Below are positions 1-10,000 of a DNA stretch of 64,000 nucleotides, piece after piece; within the stretch, counting starts at the first letter, position 1; each line of letters starts with the position of its first letter. Location of the stretch: assembly GCF_017573545.1 (NCBI RefSeq), contig NZ_JAGEOK010000001.1:186001-250000 (forward strand), given 5' to 3'. A program made the translations under genes and the position numbers. The notes under the pieces were generated by a model. It had not been told where the DNA came from, did no database searches, and was given only the letters and a program-made list of their open reading frames with translations. This DNA is from Actinomadura nitritigenes. GTDB lineage: Bacteria; Actinomycetota; Actinomycetes; Streptosporangiales; Streptosporangiaceae.

Positions 1-2
1 AG

Positions 3-1295
3 TTGTACTGGGACGCGATCGGTACCGGCTGGAGCGTGCCGATCGACACGGCGTCAGTGCGTGTGGGCACCCCGGCGGCGCCGACGTACGCGGATTGCTT
101 CGCAGGGCATGAGGGAACCCACGGCTCGTGCGGCGGCCGGGCCGTGGCGGGCGACAGCGCGTCGTTCGGACAGAGGCTCGGCGCGCACGAGGGCATCACG
201 GTGAAGATCGGCCTGCCGAAGGGCGCTGCGCATGTGCCGCCACCGCACTACGCACGGCCCCGGTACGCGGTGACATGGGTGGGGCACGCGGTGGTCGGCG
301 TGGTGTGCGCGCTCCTGGCCGCCGTCTGGGCGTGGGTCCGATGGCGGCGGCGTCCGCGCCCCGTTCCGGACCTGCTCGCGTTGGTGGGGCCGGCAGAGCT
401 CCGGTACCTCCTCCCCTTGCGAAGGTCGAGCGAACGCGAGGCGATCCTCATCGATCTCGCGGTCCGGGGCCATCTCCACATCCATGACGACGGTGAGAAG
501 GTGACGTTGACCCGGCGCCCCGTCGAGGCACCGCTGCGCTCGTATGAGCAAGCGCTTCTGGAAAAGCTGTTCGGATCCAGAAGGAAAGTGCGGGTCAGTA
601 AGGCGCGGCGGAATGAGGTCGCGTCTCTGCGGCTCTCCGACATGATCTACGACCTCGTGCGCGACCGCCGGCTGGTCCGCAGGTTCGACCCGTACAACTG
701 CGAATTGGTGCTGCGCACGCTGGGGTTCTCCGGCTTACTGGCCGGCGCCCTTCTGGTCGTCGTGGACCTGTGGGGGAATTTCAACATCAGGCTGTTCTCC
801 GTTGGCGATCTCACGGCAGTGGGCGTCGCGCTCCTCATCGCCGCAACGGTCGCGCTTCTCGTCCAGGACCGGGTCGGCAACCTCACCTTCGCCGGCACGC
901 GTCTCCGGAGACTCTTGAAGGAATACGCGCCGGCCCGGCAGCTCGAACTGCCCGATGGTGAACGCCATCTGCCCTACGCGGTGGCGCTCCGATCCTGGTC
1001 GGCCGTGGAGCAGTTCGGTACCGCGAACGCCGACCGGCTCGACTGGTACACCTACAGCGGGGACGAGGCGGAGGCGAGCGAGCGGTTCACCGCGCTCGGC
1101 TGGCTCTTCACGGCTCCCAGCGATGTCCCGACGCGGTCGTCCAAGGGTTACTGGTCCTATCCTTCCGGCCGCTCCTCCTCGGGCTCGTACGACGGATATT
1201 CCGGTTCGACCACGTACTCGCCTCCCTCGTACGGCGGCGGAGGCGGCGGTTACGTGGGCGGTGGTGGCGGCGGAGGCGGGGGCGGCAGCTGGTAG
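3..1295 (+). CDS. DUF2207-type membrane protein, 5'-truncated by the window edge
   Basis: The reading frame is open to the left edge, so the N-terminus (signal peptide and first part of the extracellular domain) lies outside the window. The visible part opens with a YWDAIGTGW segment, typical of the conserved extracellular domain of DUF2207 proteins. It then has one membrane helix (about residues 92-115) followed by a basic RWRRRP patch. A cytoplasmic stretch leads to two further hydrophobic segments (about 245-262 and 270-290). The C-terminus is a low-complexity Ser/Tyr/Gly tail ending in a run of glycines before W. This layout is usual for the family, whose biochemical role is unknown. It faces the small gene at 1480-1806 tail to tail. 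Family assignment is fairly secure; function is not. Confidence 0.75.
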   Translation: MYWDAIGTGWSVPIDTASVRVGTPAAPTYADCFAGHEGTHGSCGGRAVAGDSASFGQRLGAHEGITVKIGLPKGAAHVPPPHYARPRYAVTWVGHAVVGVVCALLAAVWAWVRWRRRPRPVPDLLALVGPAELRYLLPLRRSSEREAILIDLAVRGHLHIHDDGEKVTLTRRPVEAPLRSYEQALLEKLFGSRRKVRVSKARRNEVASLRLSDMIYDLVRDRRLVRRFDPYNCELVLRTLGFSGLLAGALLVVVDLWGNFNIRLFSVGDLTAVGVALLIAATVALLVQDRVGNLTFAGTRLRRLLKEYAPARQLELPDGERHLPYAVALRSWSAVEQFGTANADRLDWYTYSGDEAEASERFTALGWLFTAPSDVPTRSSKGYWSYPSGRSSSGSYDGYSGSTTYSPPSYGGGGGGYVGGGGGGGGGGSW

Positions 1296-1428
1296 CCGCC
1301 CGGCTCATGGCGAAGGTTCCGATCACTTGGCAGGTGCGGTCGTTCAGGGAATGGCGAAGGCGCAATGCAGGCGGACAGGGCGGAGGCCAGCCGCCGTGGG
1401 CGGGAGCCCGGCAGGCGGAGAATGCGAC

Positions 1429-1454
1429 GTGGGGCGGGGCGTTTCCCCCACCCC
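1429..1454. terminator. Possible bidirectional terminator hairpin
   Basis: A G-rich arm (GTGGGGCGGGG) is followed by a short CGTTT loop and a C-rich arm (CCCCCACCCC). The stem is imperfect, with a small internal mismatch. It lies between two convergent genes, where a shared terminator would be expected. There is no T-tract. Confidence 0.3.
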
Positions 1455-1479
1455 GGGCTCCCTCGCGGTCCGTTCGGGC

Positions 1480-1806
1480 TCAGAGGGCGGTCATGAGGCG
1501 GTGGACGGCTTCGGCGAGGGCGGCGACCGGCGCCACGCGCGCGGCGAGGCGGGCGAGCGCGTTGTCCCGGCGTTCGATGTCGCCGTCCTCGGCCTCCGCC
1601 TCCTCCCGTGCGTCCGCCAGGTCACGGCGGGCCCGGCGGGCGTCGGGCAACGCGGCCTCGTGTTCGTCGATCAGCGCGGCGACGCGGTCGAAGAGGTCCG
1701 CGTCGGCGGACGGTTCGGACGTGCGCTGCACCTGCGACACGTTGCGTCCCATCGCGACCTGGCCGCTGATCTGCGCGCCGTCGCCGATGTACATGTTGTC
1801 GGACAT
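1480..1806 (-). CDS. Small soluble protein partnered with the upstream membrane protein
   Basis: This 108-residue protein starts at an ATG with a strong GGGGAGAGG ribosome site, 14 nt downstream of the neighbouring stop, so the two genes form an operon. Residues 1-30 form a short glycine-patterned segment (IGDGAQISGQVAMGRNV). The rest is an Ala/Arg/Glu-rich helical region, probably an antiparallel helical pair. The glycine-patterned segment resembles the C-terminal end of the membrane protein encoded just upstream. Small proteins of this kind occur in predicted actinobacterial conflict/immunity systems, but I cannot assign a named family with certainty. No catalytic motif is visible; an adaptor or assembly role is inferred. 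Confidence 0.6.
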   Translation of the reverse strand: MSDNMYIGDGAQISGQVAMGRNVSQVQRTSEPSADADLFDRVAALIDEHEAALPDARRARRDLADAREEAEAEDGDIERRDNALARLAARVAPVAALAEAVHRLMTAL

Positions 1807-1820
1807 GCCCTCTCCCCTGG

Positions 1821-3572
1821 TCAGCCCGCGGCCTCCTGGCGGACGTCGCCGCCGGGCGCGAACCCGAGCTGGCCGTTCACCGTGCCGCCGTTCATGATGA
1901 GCGAGTTGCTGATGATCGACGCCGTCTCGGTGCGGTAGTCGGAGACGTCGATGTTGCGGTCGTGCTGGAGATGGTCGAGGAGGGCGCCCATGACGCGGCG
2001 CTCGATCAGCCGGGTGTGCTTGTTGACGTCCAGCTCCTGGAGGAAGGTCGTGAAGGCCGGTTCCGCGGCGCGTTCTCGGACGGACATGCGGGCGCCGTAG
2101 TCGAAGGCGAAGAACCTCCGCCGGTGCCGCTCCGCGCCCTGCTGGAAGATCTCGGCCCACGGCACCGCCGCGACCAGCCGGAACGGGCCCGCGATCGCCT
2201 CGCCGACGGCGGCGGCGCCGCCCTGCCGGAGCGCCTCCAGGACGACCTCCGCCGGGGTGAACGACGGCAGCACGTCCACCAGTTTGAACTCCTTGCGGAT
2301 CGGCGGCAGCGCGTTGCAGACGAACTGCGCGTAGAGCATGCGGCCCTGCACCGCGAGGTAGAGGAAGCCGGTGATCTGCACGCCCTCGTCCCTGGCGGGC
2401 ACGACGTGCCGCCGCCCGTCGTCCGTCACGGAGGCGGCGTGCGCCTCCAGGGTGATCCGCTGGTAGCAGCGCAGGTCCGCCTGCGGATTGCGGACGAGGA
2501 CCTCGACCGCCGCCTGCGACGCCTTCGAGAACGGCCGCCACGTCCTCGGATCGATCAGCGGGTGCCCCTCGTACCGCACGCCGGGGTGCGCCGGGCCGAA
2601 CGGGCGGCGGCCCTGCACGCACTCGCCCTCGGCGACGACGTGGTCGTTGACCAGCAGGTCGACGGACTCGTTGGGCGGCAGGTCGTCGCGCATCGAGGTC
2701 AGCCTCCGCTCGATGGCGGCGCGCATGTCGACGGGGTCGACGGCGAGGGCCGGACGGTCCGCCCGGGCCGGACGGGCCCGGTCCAGCTCGATGACCAGGG
2801 ACCAGACGCGGGTGCGCTTGTCGTCGACCTTCCCCGAGCCGACGAACGGGTTCTGCCGCGAGTACAGCGTGACGTTCCCGTACTGGGCGGCGCCGACCCG
2901 GTCGATGCGGTCGCTCCGGGCGTGCGAGCGCACCCTCGGCACGGCGACGGGGGCGTCCGGTCCCAGCGACCGCAGCAGCCAGACCACCGCAAGCCGGTGC
3001 ACGAAGGAGATCCCGAGGAGCAGTGCGAACAGTCCCAGGCCGCCGATGAACCAGTGGTCGTGGCGGACGGGCTCGGCGAACCCGTCGCCGCTCACCTCGA
3101 TGCCCGCCGCGCTCATCGCCTTCAGCATCGTCGTGCCGATGAACAGCAGCAGCGGGCCGCCGGCGACGGGAAGCGCGATGGTGACGGCGGTCTGGAACCG
3201 TCCGGCGCGTTTCGGCAGCACGGCCAGGGCGACGGCGAGCAGCGTCAGCGTCCCCAGCACCAGCAGGGTGACCTGCCACGACAGCACCAGCCCGACCACG
3301 ATCGCGGCAGTGATCATCGTGTCCCTGACCAGCCGCATCTCCCGGGCGTGCAGGCAGTGCGCCAGCACCGGCCGCAGGTCGAACCCGTAGGACGGGACGA
3401 CGGCGCGGTGCTGGTCGTACAGGAACTCCTTGATGATGTCCTTGGACAGCGCCTCGTCCCGGTAGGCGGCGCAGCACAGGTAGCGCGTCGCGTTCTGCAT
3501 GCGGACGCGCTGCCCCGGCGTGTGGGTGAAATAGCCCCGCAGCGTCCGCACGACCCCCTCGTCAGCCGGCAT
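1821..3572 (-). CDS. Large membrane protein of unknown function
   Basis: This 583-residue protein starts at ATG 3572, preceded by GGGAG at good spacing. A longer frame up to 3701 has no ribosome site and looks non-coding. A soluble N-terminal segment (residues 1-80) precedes hydrophobic helices at about 84-118, 127-150 and 175-200. A large soluble C-terminal region of about 370 residues follows. The extreme C-terminus (about 555-578) carries a glycine-patterned segment (NGGTVNGQLGFAPGGDV) that resembles the N-terminus of the small protein encoded immediately downstream. I recognise no enzyme motif. The pairing with a small protein bearing the same short motif suggests they work together at the membrane, possibly as a defence or stress module; that is inference only. 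Confidence 0.7.
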   Translation of the reverse strand: MPADEGVVRTLRGYFTHTPGQRVRMQNATRYLCCAAYRDEALSKDIIKEFLYDQHRAVVPSYGFDLRPVLAHCLHAREMRLVRDTMITAAIVVGLVLSWQVTLLVLGTLTLLAVALAVLPKRAGRFQTAVTIALPVAGGPLLLFIGTTMLKAMSAAGIEVSGDGFAEPVRHDHWFIGGLGLFALLLGISFVHRLAVVWLLRSLGPDAPVAVPRVRSHARSDRIDRVGAAQYGNVTLYSRQNPFVGSGKVDDKRTRVWSLVIELDRARPARADRPALAVDPVDMRAAIERRLTSMRDDLPPNESVDLLVNDHVVAEGECVQGRRPFGPAHPGVRYEGHPLIDPRTWRPFSKASQAAVEVLVRNPQADLRCYQRITLEAHAASVTDDGRRHVVPARDEGVQITGFLYLAVQGRMLYAQFVCNALPPIRKEFKLVDVLPSFTPAEVVLEALRQGGAAAVGEAIAGPFRLVAAVPWAEIFQQGAERHRRRFFAFDYGARMSVRERAAEPAFTTFLQELDVNKHTRLIERRVMGALLDHLQHDRNIDVSDYRTETASIISNSLIMNGGTVNGQLGFAPGGDVRQEAAG

Positions 3573-3776
3573 CTGCACTCCCAGGAACGGTGTGGGCGGG
3601 CGGACGCTCAGTGAACTACGCGTGACGCACCGAGCACAACCGGCTTTACCCGGGATCATGAGAAGCGTTATACGGCCGATGGAGTGGCCGGAGACGGACA
3701 TAGTGGTAGAGCATCAATAATCGGGACAAGGCTTTTCGGAAATGGCCCTGTCCAATGCCCTAGGGGGAGGCGACAT

Positions 3777-5195
3777 TCAACCCTGCGGGTTCGCGACGCG
3801 GGGGGTGAAGGAGCCGTGGAAGCCCATCGGGACGTGGTGGCGCAGGTGGGCGACGGCGAGCGGCTCGGCCTCGACGTCCCGGGCATCGAGGACGAGCAGC
3901 CGCGAGCGGTGCTCGTCCGGGTCGTAGGCGAGGGTCAGGAGCCAGCCGTCGCCTTCGTCCGCGCCGGGCGCGCGGGGCACGAACACCGGCTCGCCGAAAC
4001 CGTGCCCGGGCGGCAGTTCGTGGGTCGTCCGGCGGCCGGTGACGTGGTCGTAGGCGTGAATGCCGGTACTGGTCTCCGTCCGGCCGGCGAAATAGGTGTG
4101 GCGGTGCGGCTGGCCCGCCTGCCGGACGTCGGCGTGCGGCAGTTCCATGGGCCCCGTGCATACCTCTTGCTCTTCGATGCTTCCGGACAGGGAGACGCGA
4201 TAGCGCATCAGCGCGTCGCCCCACGGGAAGTCGCTGGTGCGGAAATCGCGGAACCTCGTGGCCACCTGACCCCAGTCGGCGAAGCGCACGAACTCCACGA
4301 CCACGTCGTCCCCGTCCTCGAAGGCGTTGACGAAATGGAAGCCGAGCAGGGCCTCGTGCTCGATGATCCGCGCTTTTCCGCCGTCGCGGGGAACGATCGC
4401 GAAGCACGTCGGACGGTGCGGCTCATAGGTCAGGGCGTCCGCTATCGATCCGGTTCCCAGCAGGATCGGCGCCGCCTTCGGAATCACGGGGTTGATGACG
4501 AACACCAGATAACGGCGGGTGAGCGCGAAGTCATGGTTCCACGGACTGTAGGGCAACGATATCCGCGGCATGTGGTGCAGCGTGCCGTTCGGATCGACCC
4601 GGTAGCAGCGCAGGCTCCGCAACCGCGTGAAGTCCATTCCGAAGTTGAACAGCTCGCCCGTCACCGGGCAGCGCGACGGATGCGCGGAGAAGGCCGACAT
4701 CAGTTTCAGCCGTCCGTCGAACGAGTGCTCGCCGATCGTCTCCAGGCTGTCCGGGTCGAGCCGGTAGGGCCGTCCGCCCTCCCACAGCGCGAGCAGTTGG
4801 CCGCCGTGCAGGACCACGCCGGTGTTGGCGACGTTCGCCGGTGGCCGGAGCATGTTGCCGAGCACCCCGCCCGGCCGCTGGGTACCGAGCCCCCGCAGCC
4901 CTGCCCGCCCTTTCCGCTGCCCGTGGCGGTAATGCCGCGTCCTTACGTACCGATTTCGGTAATGGATCCTGCCGTCGCCCGGAAATGCGAACAGCGACAG
5001 CATTCCGTCGCCGTCGAAAATGTGGTCGAGCAGGGTCTCGCCGACCTGCCAGCGCCCCGGACCGTTCCGGTAGAGCGTCCCGACCAGACCGTCCGGAAGC
5101 CGCCCGTCGATCTCACCGATCTCGTAGTCGTGCTCCTCGGCGAGCGCATCGTAGAGCCCATGCCACGCCTCGACGCCCTCGACCGCTGCGGTCAC
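3777..5195 (-). CDS. Carotenoid oxygenase (RPE65/CCD family)
   Basis: It is predicted to cleave a carotenoid, apocarotenoid or stilbene-type double bond with O2 at a non-haem Fe(II) centre. The four iron-binding histidines of the seven-bladed propeller family are visible in context: SAHPSRCP, WNHDFALT, GFHFVNAFE and, near the C-terminus, GFHGSFTP. The N-terminal RNGPG signature is also present. At 472 residues the length is normal. I chose the GTG at 5195 because GAGGAG lies about 6 nt upstream. An ATG at 5252 would add 19 residues rich in Cys, Pro and Ser that do not look like the family. No carotenoid-synthesis genes are nearby, so the substrate is unknown. It is transcribed away from the DUF2332 gene. 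Confidence 0.9.
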   Translation of the reverse strand: MTAAVEGVEAWHGLYDALAEEHDYEIGEIDGRLPDGLVGTLYRNGPGRWQVGETLLDHIFDGDGMLSLFAFPGDGRIHYRNRYVRTRHYRHGQRKGRAGLRGLGTQRPGGVLGNMLRPPANVANTGVVLHGGQLLALWEGGRPYRLDPDSLETIGEHSFDGRLKLMSAFSAHPSRCPVTGELFNFGMDFTRLRSLRCYRVDPNGTLHHMPRISLPYSPWNHDFALTRRYLVFVINPVIPKAAPILLGTGSIADALTYEPHRPTCFAIVPRDGGKARIIEHEALLGFHFVNAFEDGDDVVVEFVRFADWGQVATRFRDFRTSDFPWGDALMRYRVSLSGSIEEQEVCTGPMELPHADVRQAGQPHRHTYFAGRTETSTGIHAYDHVTGRRTTHELPPGHGFGEPVFVPRAPGADEGDGWLLTLAYDPDEHRSRLLVLDARDVEAEPLAVAHLRHHVPMGFHGSFTPRVANPQG

Positions 5196-5403
5196 GTCCG
5201 ACTCCTCACAGGAAGAGGTCCCCGGTACAGGGCAGCGTGCCACACCGCTCATACGTAGTTCAACAGCTAACGACTATCGTTCACCAGGCAACTCCCCGAC
5301 CCGCGAGGCGGGCGTGCCCTGCGGCACGGCCGCTTCATGCAATTCGGGGCAATGGCTAGGATCGTCGGAATGCCGAGACAGGATCGCAGGAAGCGTCGCC
5401 GCC

Positions 5404-6468
5404 GTGGGTAGGGCTCGCACGCTCGCCCAGGTGTTCCGGGGCTTCGGCGAGGGTGACGCCGCAAGGACATCGCCGCTCTATCGACGCGTCGCCATCGCCC
5501 TGAGCGAGTCCGGCGAGGCGTTGCGCGCCATTGAGGCGGCGCCGGCGCGCAAGCGGCATCCTGCAGTGATCCTGGCCGCGCTGCACGACCTCGCCCTCGC
5601 TGGACGGGCTCCGGCACTCGCCGCCGCTTACGCCGCTGCGGACGGCGACGCCGCCGCGGAAGCGGCGATCGAAACGCTGGTGGGAATGACCGACTCGGTC
5701 GTGGCCATCGCCGCGCGCCGGCGGACGAGGACCGACGAGGCCGGACACGGCGCCGTGCTGTATCCGGCCGTCGCCGAGGCGGCGCGCCGAGTGGGCGCGA
5801 ACGCGGTCGGACTGATCGATGCGGGCTGTTCCGCCGGGCTCGATCTCACCGTCGATCGCGTCGGCATCGCCTACGGCAACGGGCAGTCGCTGGGCGACCC
5901 GTCGTCTCCCGTGCGGCTGTCGGCTTCGATCGTCGGGGACCGTCCCGTGCCCGAGCGAGCGATCCCGGAGGTCGTCGCCCGCGTCGGCATCGACCCCGAT
6001 CCGCTCGACGTGACCGACGCGGACGACGCTCGATGGCTGCGGGCCTGCCTCCCGCCGGATCAGCCGGAACGGTCCGCGAAGCTCGAAGCGGAGATGGCGC
6101 TGGCGGCAGCGGCCCCACCGCTGCTGCTGCAAGGCGACGTCGTCGAGGTGCTGCCCGACGCCTTCGCCCATGTGCCGGCGAACGCCCTGCCCGTCGTCAT
6201 CACGGCGTGGGCGCTGTCGAACCTCGCCCTGGAGAGCCGCCTGCGCTTCCTGCAGCGCCTCGGTGACGCCGCGGCCGGACGGGCGGTGGCATGGGTGTCC
6301 GCGGAGGGGGTCGGGGTCGCCCCCGCGATACCGACGCTCGGCGATCGCCGAGCGTCCGGCCACAGCATCGTCGGCCTGGCGGTGCTCGGGCAGTCGACCC
6401 TGGACGCCGAGGCCATCGGCCGTTGCTGGTCGCGGGGCCGCCTGCTGGCGTGGCTCGCGGACTCCTAG
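5404..6468 (+). CDS. DUF2332 family protein
   Basis: A 354-residue protein of the DUF2332 family, common in actinobacteria and alphaproteobacteria. It has the family's methyltransferase-like features: an acidic-glycine loop (GLIDAGCSAGLDL, about residues 137-149), the motif WLRACLPPDQ and a VITAWALSNL strand. Function is unknown; a SAM-dependent methyltransferase relationship is only suggested by the loop. The GTG start at 5404 follows an AGGAAG sequence. A longer frame from 5314 has no ribosome site and an atypical N-terminus. It is divergent from the carotenoid oxygenase across about 210 nt and convergent with the epoxide-hydrolase-like gene. Confidence 0.75.
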   Translation: MGRARTLAQVFRGFGEGDAARTSPLYRRVAIALSESGEALRAIEAAPARKRHPAVILAALHDLALAGRAPALAAAYAAADGDAAAEAAIETLVGMTDSVVAIAARRRTRTDEAGHGAVLYPAVAEAARRVGANAVGLIDAGCSAGLDLTVDRVGIAYGNGQSLGDPSSPVRLSASIVGDRPVPERAIPEVVARVGIDPDPLDVTDADDARWLRACLPPDQPERSAKLEAEMALAAAAPPLLLQGDVVEVLPDAFAHVPANALPVVITAWALSNLALESRLRFLQRLGDAAAGRAVAWVSAEGVGVAPAIPTLGDRRASGHSIVGLAVLGQSTLDAEAIGRCWSRGRLLAWLADS

Positions 6469-6545
6469 CGCCCGTCCGGGTTCGTCCCTTCCCAGCGGGG
6501 CTGTCAGTTGCGGGCGCCGCGTTCGCGGCGCCTGCGCAGCCGCAG

Positions 6546-6971
6546 CTAGCTGGTGCGGGTTCGGGGGCGGGGAGAGAGGGCGGAGCGGAGGACGCCGCCG
6601 AGGCCCTTGGCGGAGGCGGCGAGGAACGTCGTCCAGTCGAAGTAGTCGCGCCACAGGGTGATGAGGCCGTCGTGGACCTCGAAGGTGCCGCAGACCCAGA
6701 ACTCGGCGCGCCACGCGCCCGCTTCGAGGACGTCGGTTCGCTCGGTGAGGACGACGGGGCCGTTCGCGGCGATGTTGTGCACGCGGGCCTCGAAGCCGGT
6801 GCCGTAGCGGGTCATGGCGCGCAGCGTCTTCTCGACGGCGGGGAGCCCGCGGGCGGGCGGCAGCGGGACGTTCTGGTAGACCATGCCCGGGGCGGCGAGG
6901 GCGAGGGCCCGGTCGACGTCGAGGGCCTCGAGGGCGGAGAGGAACTCGCGGACGATCTGGATCTCGGTCAT
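6546..6971 (-). CDS. SnoaL / limonene-1,2-epoxide hydrolase-like protein
   Basis: A 141-residue protein with the NTF2-like cone fold expected of this superfamily. The C-terminal half contains VHDGLITLWRDYFDW, matching the Arg/Asp catalytic region of limonene-1,2-epoxide hydrolases. The N-terminal helix (EIQIVREFLSALEALDVDRAL) and the YQNVPLPPARG segment also fit the LEH group rather than ketosteroid isomerases. The likely activity is hydration of a small epoxide, though many relatives are uncharacterised. Its ATG (6971) is only 42 nt from the start of the divergent SARP-type regulator, so the two share a control region and the regulator may act on it. Confidence 0.75.
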   Translation of the reverse strand: MTEIQIVREFLSALEALDVDRALALAAPGMVYQNVPLPPARGLPAVEKTLRAMTRYGTGFEARVHNIAANGPVVLTERTDVLEAGAWRAEFWVCGTFEVHDGLITLWRDYFDWTTFLAASAKGLGGVLRSALSPRPRTRTS

Positions 6972-7013
6972 GGACGACCACGGTACTTGAGGGGATACGC
7001 CAGAATCGGGGCC

Positions 7014-10000
7014 ATGCTGTTCGGCATTCTGGGGCCGGTCGAGGTCCGTGGCGGCGGGGCGGAGACCGTGCCGGTGGGGGGCCCGCGGGTGCGGGCGCTG
7101 CTGGCGATGCTGGCCCTGGACGCGGGGCGCCTCGTGACGAGCGAGCGGCTCATCGACGGGCTCTACGGGGAGGATCCGCCGGCGGGGGCGGCCAACGCGC
7201 TGCAGTCGCAGGTGTCGCGGCTGCGGCGCGGGCTGGGCGACGCCGCGCTGGTCGAGGGGCATCCCGCCGGGTACCGGCTGCTCGCCGACCGGGACGCCGT
7301 CGACGCGCACCGGTTCGAAGCGCTGGCCCAAGACGGCCGGCGGGCGCTCGGGACGGGAGACCACGTGCGGGCGGCCGCGCTGCTGCGGGAGGCGCTGGAG
7401 CTGTGGCGCGGCCCGGCCCTGGCGGACGTGCGGTCGGCGCCGTTCGCGGAGGCGCAGGCGGCGCGGCTGGAGGAGGCGCGGGCGGCGGTCGCCGAGGACC
7501 ACGCGGAGGCGCGGCTGGCGCTCGGCGAGTTCGACGCCGTGATCCCGGAGCTGCGCGACCTGCTGGACGCGCGGCCGCTGCGAGAGCGCGCGCGGGCGCT
7601 GCTGATGCGGGCGCTGTACGGGGCCGGGCGGCAGGCGGAGGCGCTGGAGGCGTTCGAGGACGGCCGGCGCGTCCTCGCGGACGAGCTGGGCGCCGACCCT
7701 TCGCCGGAGCTGGCGGACGTGCACATGGCGATCCTCCGCGGCGACCTCGAGGGGCCCGCGGCGGCGCAGGCGGCGGAGAACGTCCGGCTGAACCTGCCCG
7801 CGCAGCTCACCAGCTTCGTCGGCCGCGACGACGAGGTCCGGCGGGTGGGGACGATGCTGGCCGGGGGCCGGCTCGTGACGCTGCTCGGTCCGGGCGGGGC
7901 GGGCAAGACGCGGCTGGCGGTCGAGGCGGCGGCGCGCGAGGACGGCGAGGTCTGCTTCGTCGACCTGGCGCCCGTCGACCGGACCGAGGTGAGCAGGGCG
8001 GTGCTCGGAGCGCTCGGGCTGCGCGAGGCCGGGATGATGGCGGGCCCCGGCGAGCGCCCGGCGGACGCGGCGGAGCGGCTGGTCACGGCGCTGAGCGGGC
8101 GGCGGATGCTGCTCGTCCTGGACAACTGCGAGCACGTCGTCGCGACCGTCGCGCCGCTGGCGCACCGGCTGCTGAGCGCCTGCCCGCTGCTGCGCGTGCT
8201 GGCCACCAGCCGGGAGGCGCTGGCGATCACCGGGGAGGCGCTGTGGCCGCTGCCGCCGCTGGCGCTGCCGCCCGAGGGCACGCCCGCCGCGGAGGTCACC
8301 CGGTACCCGGCGGTGCGGCTGTTCGCCGACCGGGCAGCGGCGGCCCGTCCCGACTTCGCGGTCGACGACGCCAACGTGGACGCGGTGCTGCGGATCTGCG
8401 GGGCCCTCGACGGGCTGCCGCTGGCGATCGAGCTGGCGGCGGCGCGGCTGCGGTCGCTGCCGGTCGAGCAGGTCGCGAACCGGCTGGACGACCGGTTCCG
8501 GCTGCTGTCGCGCGGCAACCGGACGGCGGCGCCCCGGCACCAGACGCTGCGCGCCGTCGTCGAGTGGAGCTGGGAGCTGCTGGACGAGGAGGAGCAGACG
8601 CTCGCGCGGCGGCTGACGGTGTTCTCCGGCGGGCTGACGCTGGAGGCCGCGTCGGTGGTCTGCGACCTGGACGACGTCGACGAGCTGCTCGTCGAGCTCG
8701 CCGACAAGTCGCTGCTGCAGAGCGACGGGACCCGGTACCGGATGCTCGACACCGTCCGGGCGTTCTGCGCCGAGCGGCTCGCGGAGGCGGGCGAGGACGA
8801 GCGGTTCCAGCGGGCGCACGCCGCGTACTTCCTCGACCTGGCGCGGCGCGCGGAACCGCACCTGCGGGGCGCCGAGCAGCTGGAATGGCTCGGGCTGCTG
8901 GCCGCCGACCACGGCAACCTGCACGCGGCGCTGCGCCGCAGCGTCCGGCTCGACACCGTGCTCGCGCTGCGGCTGGTCGCGGCGCTGTCGTGGTACTGGT
9001 GGCTGCGCGGGCGGATCGAGGGCGCGTCGATCTCGTCCGAGCTGCTGGACGTCGTGGGCCTCGACCCGCCGGAGGGGTGCGAGGAGGAGTACGTCCTGTG
9101 CGTGATGAACGCGGTGTCGGCGGGCGCGACGGGCGGCCGCGCGCAGACCTGGCTGGACCGCGCCGAGACGCTGCTGCACGGCATCGACCGGGTGCTGACC
9201 TACCCGTCCACGATCGTGCAGTACGCGCTCACGGCGGGGCCGAGCCGGACGCAGTTCGCGGTGTTCGCGGTGCACGTCGGCCAGGACCCGTGGGCGCAGG
9301 CGCTGATCCACATGAGCGACGGGTTCCTGCGCCAGTTCAGCGGCGAGGTCGACCGCGCCGAGGAGGCGTGCACCGCGGCGGTCGCGATGTTCCGGGAGTG
9401 CGGCGACCGGTGGGGCACCGCGAACTCCCTCGACCCGCTCGCCCAGATCGCCGACTGGCGCGGCGACCGGGAGCGGGCGCTTGAGCTGCTGGACGAGGCG
9501 CTGGAACTGACCGGGCAGCTCGGCGCGCTGGAGGACACCGCCGACCTGCTGTACCGGCGCGCTGAGGTTCTCGTCCACGCCGGCGACCCGGACGGGGCGT
9601 CCGCCGAGCTGGAGCGCGGCATCGAGCTGGCGCGCCGGGCGGGCGCCCCCGACAAGGTCGCCGGCGGGTACAACGGGCTCGCGGGGATCGCGCGGACGCG
9701 CGGCGACCTCGCCGAGGCGCGGCGGCTGTACGAGACGGCGCTGACCCAGTACGCCTCCGAGCGGTTCATCGCGCGCGCGGCGCGCGGGACGGCCCTCGTC
9801 GGGCTCGGCTGGGTCGCGGCCGCCGAAGGCGACGCCGCGCGGGCGCGCGAGCTGTTCCGGGAGGCGCTGACCATCTCGTCCGACCACCCGATCTTCACCT
9901 ACCAGGCCGGTGCCGCGGTCGGGCTCGGCGGCGCCGCGCTCGCCGAGGGCGACGCCGAGCGCGCGGCGCGGCTGGCGGGTGTCGCGGCGCGGCTGCGCGG

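Noticed and set aside
3573..3701. N-terminal extension of the membrane protein to 3701
   Set aside because: No ribosome site; the added residues do not resemble a membrane or signal segment, while ATG 3572 has GGGAG.
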